A stretch of 64,000 nt of DNA. Source: Hahella sp. CCB-MM4 (GTDB lineage Bacteria; Pseudomonadota; Gammaproteobacteria; Pseudomonadales; Oleiphilaceae). The position numbers were made by a program, and so were the translations under genes. The DNA lies in contig NZ_MRYI01000140.1 in assembly GCF_002260525.1 (NCBI RefSeq), forward strand, positions 24,986 to 88,985. The letters run 5' to 3'. Each line of letters begins with the position of its first letter. The first letter of the stretch is position 1. A model generated the notes under the pieces. The model had not been told where the DNA came from, made no database searches, and was given only the letters and a program-made list of their open reading frames with translations. Positions 34,323 to 43,064 of this stretch are shown here, piece after piece.

Positions 34323-35816
34323 ATGTCCAGGATTGTTCCGCTCTTTATTGACGGCGAGTTTGTGGAAAGTCAGTCCCAGAATCTCATACCGGTTACCAAC
34401 CCGGCCACCCAAGAAGTGATTGCCCAGGTGCCTTGTGCCACTGAATCAGAAGTTGAGCAGGCAATCCAATCAGCGAAAAAAGCCTTTGAGACCTGGAAGG
34501 AAACCTCTGTTGGCGATCGCGCCCGTCTGATGCTCCGCTATCAGGCTCTGCTCAAGGAACACCATGACGAGCTGGCAGAACTGCTGTCACAGGAAACCGG
34601 CAAGACATTTGAAGATGCCAAAGGCGATGTCTGGCGCGGTATCGAGGTGGTGGAGCATGCCTGCAATATTGCCTCACTGACCATGGGTGAAACCGTAGAA
34701 AACGTCGCCCGAAAAATTGACTGCTACAGCTACACTCAGCCTTTAGGTGTGTGTGTCGGTATTACCCCTTTTAACTTCCCTGCCATGATCCCTCTATGGA
34801 TGTTCCCCATGGCCATTGCCTGCGGTAATACGTTTGTTTTGAAACCTTCTGAACAGGATCCAATGACCCCAGTACGTCTGGCCGAGCTGTTCAAGGAAGC
34901 CGGTGCGCCGGACGGTGTTCTTCAGGTGGTTCACGGTACCAAGGAAGTGGTTGATCAGTTGCTGACGCATCCTGACACGCCAGCGATTTCCTTTGTTGGC
35001 TCCGTTGCTGTCGGCGAGCACGTTTACCGTACAGGCACCGAGCACCTGAAACGAGTTCAAGCCTTTGCCGGCGCCAAGAACCACATGGTGGTTATGCCGG
35101 ATGCTTCCAAAACTCAGGTAATCAACAATATTGCCGGTGCCTCAGTGGGCGCGGCCGGACAACGTTGCATGGCCATTTCCGTGGCCGTCTTCGTGGGTGA
35201 ATCCCGCAAATGGATTCCGGAAGTACGCGATGCTCTGGCGAAAGTTCGCCCGGGTGCCTGGAATGATCCGGAAGCCGGTTACGGTCCGTTGATTAACCCC
35301 CAATCCAGGCAGCGTGTCCTGAGGTTCATCCAGGAAGGTAAAGAGCAAGGTGCTGAATGTATCCTGGACGGCTCTGACTATGTAGTGGATGGATACCCCG
35401 ACGGCAACTGGGTTGGCCCCACTATGTTCCGCAATGTCACCACGGACATGTCAATTTACAAAGAAGAGATTTTCGGTCCGGTGCTGATCGCTCTGGAAGT
35501 CGACACTCTGGACGAGGCCATCCAACTGGTGAACGAGAATCCCTACGGCAACGGAACGTCCCTCTTCACGTCTTCCGGAGCAGCCGCCCGCAAATATCAG
35601 CATGAGATCAAGGTCGGCCAGGTCGGGATCAATATTCCGGTTCCGGTGCCATTGCCCATGTTTTCCTTCACCGGATGGCGCAAGTCGTTCTATGGTGACC
35701 AGCATGCCTACGGGAAACAGGCAGTGAAGTTCTATACTGAAACCAAGACCATTACTGCGCGTTGGTTTGAAGAAGATATCGATACAGGGGTTAACACAAC
35801 CATTCAGTTGAAATAA
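34323..35816 (+). CDS. mmsA: CoA-acylating methylmalonate-semialdehyde dehydrogenase
   Basis: 497 residues from ATG 34323 (AGAGGA before it); 34314 is an alternative ATG but too close to that site. The aldehyde-dehydrogenase fold is clear: NAD-binding [18 protein letters not shown] and [12 protein letters not shown], catalytic Cys in GQRCMA, and EEIFGPVL. Motifs [13 protein letters not shown] and [15 protein letters not shown] are typical of MmsA. It converts methylmalonate semialdehyde to propionyl-CoA with NAD and CoA, the last step of valine degradation (and of thymine degradation). First gene of a same-strand row of five genes for the pathway, divergent from mmsR. Confidence 0.96.
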   Translation: MSRIVPLFIDGEFVESQSQNLIPVTNPATQEVIAQVPCATESEVEQAIQSAKKAFETWKETSVGDRARLMLRYQALLKEHHDELAELLSQETGKTFEDAKGDVWRGIEVVEHACNIASLTMGETVENVARKIDCYSYTQPLGVCVGITPFNFPAMIPLWMFPMAIACGNTFVLKPSEQDPMTPVRLAELFKEAGAPDGVLQVVHGTKEVVDQLLTHPDTPAISFVGSVAVGEHVYRTGTEHLKRVQAFAGAKNHMVVMPDASKTQVINNIAGASVGAAGQRCMAISVAVFVGESRKWIPEVRDALAKVRPGAWNDPEAGYGPLINPQSRQRVLRFIQEGKEQGAECILDGSDYVVDGYPDGNWVGPTMFRNVTTDMSIYKEEIFGPVLIALEVDTLDEAIQLVNENPYGNGTSLFTSSGAAARKYQHEIKVGQVGINIPVPVPLPMFSFTGWRKSFYGDQHAYGKQAVKFYTETKTITARWFEEDIDTGVNTTIQLK

Positions 35817-35923
35817 TGTATACGCCCCTGAGAGTTGACTGATATTGCAATCCAATTCAGCCACTTTGATAACAACAAATCAGGAAGCCAGGCCACCCCT
35901 GGCCTCCTGTACAGGAGTGATGA

Positions 35924-37081
35924 ATGAACTTCGAACTTACTGAAGACCAGGTCGCTTACGCTGACATGGCCAAGGCTTTTGCCAAAAATGAACTGGCACC
36001 CTTTGCCGCTGAATGGGACCAGAACCATATTTTCCCCATAGATACGATCCGCAAAGCCGGCGAGCTCGGCTTCTGCGGTCTGTACACCCCGGAGGAATCC
36101 GGAGGACTCGGCCTGAGCCGCCTGGATTCCAGTATTGTTTTCGAACAACTGGCCATGGGCTGCACTTCTACAACGGCCTATCTCACCATCCATAATATGG
36201 CCACCTGGATGATCGCCTCTTTCGGTAACGAAGAGACCAAAGCTGAGTGGTGCCCGGCCATGACCGAAGGCCGTATATTAGGTTCCTACTGTCTGACTGA
36301 GCCAAACGCAGGCTCGGATGCAGCCTCACTGAAGACATCCGCCAAACGAGCCAACGACCACTACATCCTCAACGGCAGCAAGGTGTTCATTTCCGGTGCC
36401 GGAAGCACTGACGTGCTGGTCGTGATGGCCCGTACCGGAGAAGCCGGTGCCAAGGGGGTATCCGCGTTTGTGGTGGATGCCAAATCCGAGGGCATCAGCT
36501 ACGGCCGCCCGGAAGACAAAATGGGCTGGAACAGCCAACCGACCCGTATGGTGACCTTTGATAATGTCATCGTGCCCGCTTCGGCACTTCTGGGACAGGA
36601 AGGCGACGGCTTCAAGATTGCCATGAAAGGTCTGGACGGTGGACGCATCAATATCGCCACCTGTTCGCTCGGCACTGCCCAGGCAGCAATTAATCAGGCC
36701 AAGGCCTACATGCACGAACGCCAGCAGTTCGGAAAGCATCTGGCAGACTTCCAGGCCCTGCAATTCAAACTGGCGGACATGGTGACCGAATTGGTAGCCG
36801 CACGCCAATTGGTACGCCTGGCCGCATTCAAACTGGATTCAGACCACCCGGACAAGACCGCCTACTGCGCCATGGCGAAGCGTTATGCCTCCGACATCGG
36901 ATTCAAAGTTGCCGATGAAGCTCTTCAGATTTTCGGCGGTAACGGCTACATCAAGGAATATCCCCTCGAGCGTTACGTCAGAGACAGCCGGGTACACCGG
37001 ATACTGGAAGGGACCAACGAAATCATGCGCGTCATTATCGCCAGAAGGGTCCTGATGGAAGACGCAGCCGACTTGCTTTAG
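35924..37081 (+). CDS. Acyl-CoA dehydrogenase, probably isobutyryl-CoA dehydrogenase
   Basis: 385 residues. Contains FAD and substrate motifs SYCLTEPNAGSDAASL and FISGAGSTDVLVVMART, and the catalytic base Glu in HRILEGTNEIMRV near residue 364. Domain order (helical, beta, helical) is standard. The family oxidises acyl-CoA to enoyl-CoA with FAD and passes electrons to ETF. In this row (mmsA, acyl-CoA dehydrogenase, enoyl-CoA hydratase, hydrolase, mmsB) the substrate is most likely isobutyryl-CoA, giving methacrylyl-CoA. Ribosome site CAGGAG. The other option is a short-branched-chain (2-methylbutyryl) enzyme. Confidence 0.93.
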   Translation: MNFELTEDQVAYADMAKAFAKNELAPFAAEWDQNHIFPIDTIRKAGELGFCGLYTPEESGGLGLSRLDSSIVFEQLAMGCTSTTAYLTIHNMATWMIASFGNEETKAEWCPAMTEGRILGSYCLTEPNAGSDAASLKTSAKRANDHYILNGSKVFISGAGSTDVLVVMARTGEAGAKGVSAFVVDAKSEGISYGRPEDKMGWNSQPTRMVTFDNVIVPASALLGQEGDGFKIAMKGLDGGRINIATCSLGTAQAAINQAKAYMHERQQFGKHLADFQALQFKLADMVTELVAARQLVRLAAFKLDSDHPDKTAYCAMAKRYASDIGFKVADEALQIFGGNGYIKEYPLERYVRDSRVHRILEGTNEIMRVIIARRVLMEDAADLL

Positions 37082-37157
37082 ATCAGTCTTGTGTCTTTAA
37101 ACAAGTCGCAAAGCGCGCCTTATACGAGCTGGCCGACGCCTATGTTTTCAGGAACGG

Positions 37158-37211
37158 ACATATCTACAAGAACAGATATACCGACAAGAACAGTTATATC
37201 TACAAGAACAG
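37158..37211. repeat. 18-bp tandem repeat x3 in the intergenic region
   Basis: Units at 37158, 37176 and 37194, each ending CTACAAGAACAG or CGACAAGAACAG. They stand between the acyl-CoA dehydrogenase and the enoyl-CoA hydratase genes, 20 bp before the latter. No gene in the gap. Confidence 0.9.
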
Positions 37212-37230
37212 ATAAAATTTGGAGAGCTAC

Positions 37231-38007
37231 ATGTCAGATAGCCTGATTCTCGAAAAGCAGGGACATACCGCTGTCATTACACTGAATAACCCACCAGCCA
37301 ACACCTGGACGGCTGAAAGCCTTCAGTCGCTTACCCAAATGGTGAAAGAGTTGGAAAACGACCGGAACATTTATGCCCTGGTCATTCGTAGCAAAAGCGA
37401 GAAATTCTTTTCTGCCGGTGCGGATCTGAAACTCTTCGCAGACGGCGACCGTAGCGTCGCCCGGGATATGGCTCGTTATTTTGGTGAAGCCTTCGAAACT
37501 CTGGCGAGCTTCCGCGGAGTGTCAATTGCAGCCATTAATGGTTTCGCCATGGGCGGAGGCCTTGAGGTTGCCCTGGCCTGCGATATTCGTGTGGCCGAAG
37601 AACAGGCACAGCTAGCCCTGCCCGAAGCCAAAGTCGGCTTGCTGCCATGTGCCGGTGGCACCCAAAACCTCACCATGTTGGTCGGGGAAGGCTGGGCCAA
37701 GCGCATGATTCTCTGTGGCGAGCGGGTCAAGGCTCCGTTAGCCAAGGAAATCGGCCTGGTGGAAGAGTTGGTACCGCAGGGCCAGGCGTTCGAGAAAGCC
37801 ATGGAGCTTGCCAAGATGGTTGAACAACAAAGCCCTACTGCCGTCAGTGCCTGCAAAACACTGATCCAAAGCCACCGACGTCAGTTTCCTTCACAGGGCT
37901 ATATGTTGGAGCGGGAATTGTTTGTCGATCTCTTCCACACCGAAGACCAGAAAGAAGGTGTCAACGCGTTTCTGGAAAAACGCAACCCGGACTGGAAGAA
38001 CCGCTGA
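37231..38007 (+). CDS. Enoyl-CoA hydratase (methacrylyl-CoA hydratase)
   Basis: 258 residues from ATG 37231 behind GGAGAG. Crotonase fold: oxyanion-hole motif FSAGADLKLFADG, the catalytic Glu in GGGLEVALACDI and a second Glu in LPEAKVGLLPCAGG. Those two Glu residues are the hallmark of hydratases. In this row it most likely hydrates methacrylyl-CoA to 3-hydroxyisobutyryl-CoA. It is about the length of the family (257-265). It is followed after 139 bp of degenerate repeat-like sequence by the hydrolase. Homologues of fatty-acid beta-oxidation would be the alternative, but context favours valine catabolism. Confidence 0.92.
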   Translation: MSDSLILEKQGHTAVITLNNPPANTWTAESLQSLTQMVKELENDRNIYALVIRSKSEKFFSAGADLKLFADGDRSVARDMARYFGEAFETLASFRGVSIAAINGFAMGGGLEVALACDIRVAEEQAQLALPEAKVGLLPCAGGTQNLTMLVGEGWAKRMILCGERVKAPLAKEIGLVEELVPQGQAFEKAMELAKMVEQQSPTAVSACKTLIQSHRRQFPSQGYMLERELFVDLFHTEDQKEGVNAFLEKRNPDWKNR

Positions 38008-38146
38008 CTCATTGGCTGGCGAAATCAACGAGCGCTATCTCTTATTTAGAGAGCCGATCTATTTGAAAGGCAGCCAATTTTGAGAGTCAGCCATCTAATT
38101 TGAGAACCAAGCTATCTAAAGAGCCAAACCATCTTCGGAGCATTGA

Positions 38147-39259
38147 ATGAGCGCAGTTCTTTTTAACGACTACCCTACCCGCGACGGCAAAAAAATCGTG
38201 GAGATCAAAATCAATGCAGAGCGTACTCTGAACGCTCTGACACTGGAAATGATTGACTTGATTCAGGCCAAGCTCGACGAAGCACGTCATGACGACTCCA
38301 TCGTCGCATTCCTTCTGGACAGTGAAGGCGATAAAGCGTTCTGTGCCGGCGGGGACATCGTCAATCTATATAAGTCGATGACCGGCGAAGGGCCGGAGAG
38401 TTTTATCCAGGACTTTTTCACACGCGAGTACGTGCTGGACCACTGCATTCACACCTACAGCAAACCCATTATCTGCTGGGGCAGCGGTATCGTGATGGGC
38501 GGAGGCATCGGCCTCATGAACGGTTGCAGCCATCGTATCGTGAGCGAGAGTTCTCACCTGGCCATGCCGGAGATCGCCATTGGCCTGATACCCGACGTGG
38601 CCGGCAGTTGGTTTCTACAGCGCATGCCTGGCCGTACCGGCCTGTTCCTCGGCCTGACCGGCAACCCCATTAATGCCGATGATGCGCTCTTCCTGGGATT
38701 GGCAGACCGTTTTATAGCCAAGGAACTCAAATCCAACATGATTGAGCGTCTACAGAACCAGGACTGGTCCGAGGGACCAGCAGTGGTTGACCGCGTTCTC
38801 CGGGAGCTGGAGACACTATCCGGTCCTCAGCGTCCAATGGATTCCCCTATCCGTACTTACTATGACGAGATCCAGGAATTAACGGACGCAGATAGTCTGC
38901 CGGAGCTGGTACAGAAGGTCATCGATTTCAGAACCGAAGATCCCTGGATGATGAAAGCCCAGAAAACCCTGAAAAGGGGAAGCCCGCTGGCAATGCATTT
39001 GTGTTACCGCCAGTGGCACGAATCCAAACACAGATCACTCAAGGAGGTATTTGAGAGTGAACTGATTCTCTCGGTCAATATTTCTCACGGAGGAGACCTT
39101 CAGGAAGGTGTTCGCGCGTTATTGGTCGATAAAGACGGCAAACCTGAATGGATGAGGAAGTCCGTATCCGAGGTTAAAGAAGAGGATGTGGCTAAATTCT
39201 TTCTTCCGTTCTGGGATCAGCAACGTGACCGGAATCCATTAATGAAACTCTGGTCCTGA
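38147..39259 (+). CDS. 3-hydroxyisobutyryl-CoA hydrolase
   Basis: 370 residues, longer than the hydratase because of the C-terminal extension typical of this subfamily. The crotonase core has FCAGGDIVNLYKSM, GIVMGGGIGLMNGCSHRI and MPEIAIGLIPDVAGSWFL, with the catalytic Glu/Asp pair. It removes CoA from 3-hydroxyisobutyryl-CoA so that MmsB can oxidise the free acid. Ribosome site CGGAG. The 139-bp gap before it contains loosely repeated units ending GCC. It lies upstream of mmsB with 30 bp between. Confidence 0.92.
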   Translation: MSAVLFNDYPTRDGKKIVEIKINAERTLNALTLEMIDLIQAKLDEARHDDSIVAFLLDSEGDKAFCAGGDIVNLYKSMTGEGPESFIQDFFTREYVLDHCIHTYSKPIICWGSGIVMGGGIGLMNGCSHRIVSESSHLAMPEIAIGLIPDVAGSWFLQRMPGRTGLFLGLTGNPINADDALFLGLADRFIAKELKSNMIERLQNQDWSEGPAVVDRVLRELETLSGPQRPMDSPIRTYYDEIQELTDADSLPELVQKVIDFRTEDPWMMKAQKTLKRGSPLAMHLCYRQWHESKHRSLKEVFESELILSVNISHGGDLQEGVRALLVDKDGKPEWMRKSVSEVKEEDVAKFFLPFWDQQRDRNPLMKLWS

Positions 39260-39289
39260 ATATAAAAACAACACAAGAAGGTGATCACT

Positions 39290-40192
39290 ATGGCAACAAT
39301 TGGATTTATCGGCCTGGGTAACATGGGAGGCCCCATGGCCATCAACCTGGCAAAGGCCGGTCATCGGGTTAAAGCGTTCGATCTATACAGCGAAGCACTC
39401 GTTCCTGTGGTAGAGGCCGGAGCGGTCGCTGCGGAATCCGCCGTTGATGCCGCGAAAGAGGTGGATTTTTTAATCAGCATGCTGCCTGCGGGAAGACACG
39501 TAGAGCATCTGTTTGTCACAGGAGAAACACCGCTTTTCGATGTCATATCGGAAGATACCTTGATTATCGATTCCTCCACCATTGAGGCAGCAACAGCCAA
39601 GCGATTGTCAGAAATCGGGACCGGACGTGGGCTGCAATTTATCGATGCGCCGGTATCAGGTGGCGTCGGTGGCGCCAAGGCCGGAACTCTGGCCTTTATG
39701 GTCGGCGGCTCCAAAGAACAGTACGAAAGTGCCAAACCCATTCTCGAATGTATGGGCAAAAACATATTCCATGCTGGTGATCACGGTGCCGGGCAAATTG
39801 CCAAAGCCTGTAACAACATGCTCCTGGCAATTCTCATGACCGGAACCTGTGAGGCATTGAATATGGGCGTTAAGAACGGACTGGACCCTGCCGTTCTCTC
39901 CGAGATCATGAAACAGAGTTCCGGCAGCAACTGGGCTCTTCAGCTGTACAACCCCTATCCGGGTGTCATGGAAGGTGTGCCTTCATCCAATAATTATCAG
40001 GGTGGTTTCCAGGTAAACCTGATGTTCAAGGACCTTGGCCTGGCCATGGACCTTAGCCAACAAAGTTCCTCCCCCGTTCCCATGGGATCCCAGGCAAGAG
40101 CGCTGTTCAGCCTGCATAAAGCCAAGGGCAACGGCGGGCTGGACTTTTCCAGTGTCCTCAGACTGTATCAGGACGAAAACGTCGATCAGTAA
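39290..40192 (+). CDS. mmsB: 3-hydroxyisobutyrate dehydrogenase
   Basis: 300 residues from ATG 39290 behind AAGGTG; a GTG three codons upstream is the alternative. Rossmann motif GFIGLGNMGGPMAINL at the N-terminus, substrate site DAPVSGGVGGAKAGTLAFMVGG, and the catalytic Lys of the beta-hydroxyacid dehydrogenases in AGQIAKACNNM. NAD is the usual cofactor. It oxidises 3-hydroxyisobutyrate to methylmalonate semialdehyde, the substrate of MmsA. Last of the valine genes; a strong hairpin terminator follows at 40201. Confidence 0.95.
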   Translation: MATIGFIGLGNMGGPMAINLAKAGHRVKAFDLYSEALVPVVEAGAVAAESAVDAAKEVDFLISMLPAGRHVEHLFVTGETPLFDVISEDTLIIDSSTIEAATAKRLSEIGTGRGLQFIDAPVSGGVGGAKAGTLAFMVGGSKEQYESAKPILECMGKNIFHAGDHGAGQIAKACNNMLLAILMTGTCEALNMGVKNGLDPAVLSEIMKQSSGSNWALQLYNPYPGVMEGVPSSNNYQGGFQVNLMFKDLGLAMDLSQQSSSPVPMGSQARALFSLHKAKGNGGLDFSSVLRLYQDENVDQ

Positions 40193-40200
40193 GCAACTAT

Positions 40201-40236
40201 CGGTGAACCCGCGACCTTGGGTTCACCGCCTTTTTT
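40201..40236 (+). terminator. Rho-independent terminator of the valine genes
   Basis: Perfect 10-bp stem (CGGTGAACCC / GGGTTCACCG), an 8-base loop and then CCTTTTTT. Nine bases after the mmsB stop codon. Confidence 0.9.
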
Positions 40237-40467
40237 CTTCGACGTTTTTCTCGTCGGCTTTATCCCATTCTGCATTTTTTTATTTCCGCAACTTACTTCT
40301 TTTCGCCGGTTATCCCCGGGAGGTGGAACACATTCCTCTTCGCAACCTCCCCTTTTCTCTTCTATGCTTAAAAGCATGCCGGTCTCTTTAGGCGGGTGAT
40401 CACACCGTTTTGTCGAGCTGCAGGAGGGATCTCACAGCTAACTATCAGCACCTTGCGGAGGTATCAG

Positions 40468-42093
40468 ATGTCAATCAGGCGATTCAAGATCGGAATCAGG
40501 ACGGCGGCTGGATTTGTCGTGGCCCTGGCTTTCATTTTGGGGCTCGGACTCTTCTCATTGAAACAGATGGTGGAAATCAGCCAATCGTCCGCTGAAATTG
40601 CCGAAGACTGGTTACCCCGCCAGCGTGTATTGGGTGACATCCAGGCATCGATCAATTTTTTCCGTACCCAGGAACTCCTGCACGTCATGGCAGATTTCAA
40701 TCAGGAAATCATTGATGCCGATGAGCGCATGAAAGAAGCTCAAAAAGTGTTACTGGGCCACATGGATGCCTATAAGGAGCTTATCTCTTCCGAAGAAGAA
40801 AATGCCCTGTATCAAAAGCTCCTCAACGTTTGGAAAGACTATCTGGCGACCCATGATGAAATGATCGAATTGTCACGGGTCAAGTTCAAAGAGGAAGCCC
40901 GAGAGATCATGACCGGCGCCAGTAATGAACGTCTTGAGCAACTACGCAAAGTCTATCTGTCTCTTTCCGACTATGCTGCTGCCGGGGCGGATGCCGCCAA
41001 ATCTCGGGCACAGATTCTGTATAACGATGCGGAAAAGCTGATGATCATGGCGATCGGGCTTGCGGCAATTATTACGATTGCCTTTGCCGTGTTCCTCACA
41101 CGGAGCATCAATAAACCGTTGGTATCGGTGCTGGAGGCTGCTAGACACATTGCTGATAACGATCTCAGCCATGAAATCACGGTTGAAGGCCAGGACGAAA
41201 TATCGGACCTGCAACAGGCTCTGGCGGAAATGCAGGAGCGCCTGCGCAATACGCTGCAACAGATTACCTCTGCTGCAACACAGGTGAATTCCGCGTCGGA
41301 GAACCTGAGCGAGCTGACCCAGGATTCCACCAACGCCCTGACCAAGCAGAACAACGAAATCCAAATGGCCGCAACAGCGGTCACTGAAATGTCTGCCGCG
41401 GTAGACGAAGTCGCCCAGCATGCCAACAATGCCTCGGAAGTATCCCAGAGCACCGAAACCATTTCCCGGGATGGCCGTCATCAGGTGAAGGAAACCCGTC
41501 AGTCATTGGTCGAACTGACCAGCTCGGTCAGCAATACGGCTGAAGAAATTCAGGATCTCGCGAACCAGATTAACGAGATTACCCGCGTACTCGAAGTCAT
41601 TGGCGGGATCGCCGAACAGACTAACCTGCTCGCGCTGAACGCTGCGATTGAGGCCGCCCGAGCCGGTGAACAAGGGCGCGGATTCTCCGTGGTGGCTGAC
41701 GAAGTCCGCGCGCTGGCACATCGGACTCAGGAATCCACCCGGGAAATTACCCAGATTATTGAAGGCATCCAAAGTGTTTCCAAGAAGGCCGTCAGCTCCA
41801 TGTCCTCCAGTAACGACCACACTCACAAAACGCTCTCTCTGGCAGAAGCAGCAGATGCGGCACTGGAAGAAATCATGCGCATGGTCGGTCAGATTAATGA
41901 AATGAACATCAGCATTGCGACCGCCTCGGAAGAACAGGCCCATGTGGCACGGGAGGTGGACAGAAATCTGGTGAATATCCGGGATGTGGCGGACCATACC
42001 GCCGAAGGTGCTGAGAAAACGTCCCATGCCAGTATTGAACTGGCACGGCTGGCGCAGGATCTGTCTGGCGTGGTCGCCAACTTTAAACTTTAG
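40468..42093 (+). CDS. Methyl-accepting chemotaxis protein
   Basis: 541 residues from ATG 40468 (TGCGGAGG before it); the open frame starts 24 codons earlier without a site. Membrane helix about 11-31, periplasmic four-helix bundle sensor (about 32-185) containing the phrase [16 protein letters not shown], second helix about 190-208, HAMP, and a long cytoplasmic coiled coil with the hallmark tip [37 protein letters not shown]. Methylation helices flank the tip. It relays chemoeffector binding to CheA/CheW. The ligand is unknown. A single-gene unit closed by a terminator at 42123. Confidence 0.95.
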   Translation: MSIRRFKIGIRTAAGFVVALAFILGLGLFSLKQMVEISQSSAEIAEDWLPRQRVLGDIQASINFFRTQELLHVMADFNQEIIDADERMKEAQKVLLGHMDAYKELISSEEENALYQKLLNVWKDYLATHDEMIELSRVKFKEEAREIMTGASNERLEQLRKVYLSLSDYAAAGADAAKSRAQILYNDAEKLMIMAIGLAAIITIAFAVFLTRSINKPLVSVLEAARHIADNDLSHEITVEGQDEISDLQQALAEMQERLRNTLQQITSAATQVNSASENLSELTQDSTNALTKQNNEIQMAATAVTEMSAAVDEVAQHANNASEVSQSTETISRDGRHQVKETRQSLVELTSSVSNTAEEIQDLANQINEITRVLEVIGGIAEQTNLLALNAAIEAARAGEQGRGFSVVADEVRALAHRTQESTREITQIIEGIQSVSKKAVSSMSSSNDHTHKTLSLAEAADAALEEIMRMVGQINEMNISIATASEEQAHVAREVDRNLVNIRDVADHTAEGAEKTSHASIELARLAQDLSGVVANFKL

Positions 42094-42122
42094 AGCTCCT
42101 CTAAAATAGAAGCTCCGTAGAC

Positions 42123-42165
42123 AAAAAGGGCGAACCCCGTAACAGCAGGTTCGCCCTTTTCTTTT
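42123..42165 (+). terminator. Hairpin terminator after the chemoreceptor
   Basis: 13-bp perfect stem (AAAAGGGCGAACC / GGTTCGCCCTTTT), 11-base loop and a T-rich tail. Confidence 0.88.
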
Positions 42166-42225
42166 CTACATTTTCCTAGCGACCTCTTCCTTATCCCTTT
42201 GCCGGATTAGGAAAGAAAATTGGAA

Positions 42226-42927
42226 TCAGAACTGGTAACCAACGCCCACCATGTAAACCATCGGATCAATATCAACGTCTGTCTTGATCTGTGAACCAGA
42301 ATCCAGATCAATCGTGGCGGTGGTATCAATGTCGATGCTCCAGATGGCCGCATTCAGGACAATATTGCTGGAAAGCTTATAGTCCGCACCCAGTTGCAAC
42401 GCATATCCGAAAGAATCATCGAGTTTGATTTTGCCATCGCCCAATACATCCTTGAAATCAGAGGTCAGTTCTTCCTGAAAGAACTTGGTGTAATTCAACC
42501 CTACTCCGACATAAGGTTGGAAAGCGGACTGCGCATCCAGAGGAAAATACTGGACTGTCACCGTGGGAGGAAGGTGTTTAACCTCGGCGGTCTTAAGATC
42601 ATCCGCCGTGACACCTTTTGCCGTAACGGTATGTTTGAAAGGCGTGGCACCAAGCAGCGTCACCCCGACTTTGTCCATGAACATGTAGGTAAGCGTCAGG
42701 CCCAACTGAGTGTCGTCATCCACGCTAACGCTGGTGTCGGCCAGGCCGGTGCCGTTCAGAGAGAGTTCAGAGCTGTCATCATTTGGATCGACCATCGCCA
42801 GGCCGCCCCGAACAACAAAATCGCCCTTCTCATAAGCCATGACACTTCCTGAGGCCAGCACCAGCCCGATGGTCAGAGCGGAGAGACCCAGATTGAATTT
42901 TCTATTCATACTTCCACGTTGATTCAT
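42226..42927 (-). CDS. ompW: Outer-membrane porin OmpW family
   Basis: 233 residues, signal peptide cleaved near GSVMAYEKGDF, then an eight-strand beta-barrel with the family signature YEKGDFVVRGGLAMVDP, a TPFKHTVTAKG segment, LPPTVTVQYFP, and the C-terminal GVGYQF ending in aromatic Phe. A start at 42927 is preceded by AGGTAG; the alternative at 42909 has its site too close. OmpW-type barrels carry small hydrophobic molecules or respond to stress; substrate unknown. An FNR-like half-site is in its upstream region (43033-43046), so oxygen control is possible but weakly supported. Confidence 0.93.
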   Translation of the reverse strand: MNQRGSMNRKFNLGLSALTIGLVLASGSVMAYEKGDFVVRGGLAMVDPNDDSSELSLNGTGLADTSVSVDDDTQLGLTLTYMFMDKVGVTLLGATPFKHTVTAKGVTADDLKTAEVKHLPPTVTVQYFPLDAQSAFQPYVGVGLNYTKFFQEELTSDFKDVLGDGKIKLDDSFGYALQLGADYKLSSNIVLNAAIWSIDIDTTATIDLDSGSQIKTDVDIDPMVYMVGVGYQF

Positions 42928-43032
42928 ACTGCTACCTACCTATAATTTCTTTAGATTTTGCTTTTCTGTTATAAAACAGTGGGTTAAATATTTTTGGCAG
43001 GTGACAGTTTAGTAATAAAACGGCAGCGGTTT

Positions 43033-43046
43033 ATGACCTGGATCAA
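43033..43046 (-). promoter_or_regulatory. Weak FNR-like box upstream of ompW
   Basis: Minus-strand TTGAT-CCAG-GTCAT matches the FNR consensus TTGAT-N4-ATCAA at one half perfectly and at three of five bases in the other. It lies 106 bp before the ompW start. Confidence 0.3.
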
Positions 43047-43064
43047 TAAGCATTACAGGCAGAA

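Noticed and set aside
37158..37211. CRISPR-like array (18-bp units)
   Set aside because: Units are tandem with no spacers and only three copies; no cas genes nearby.
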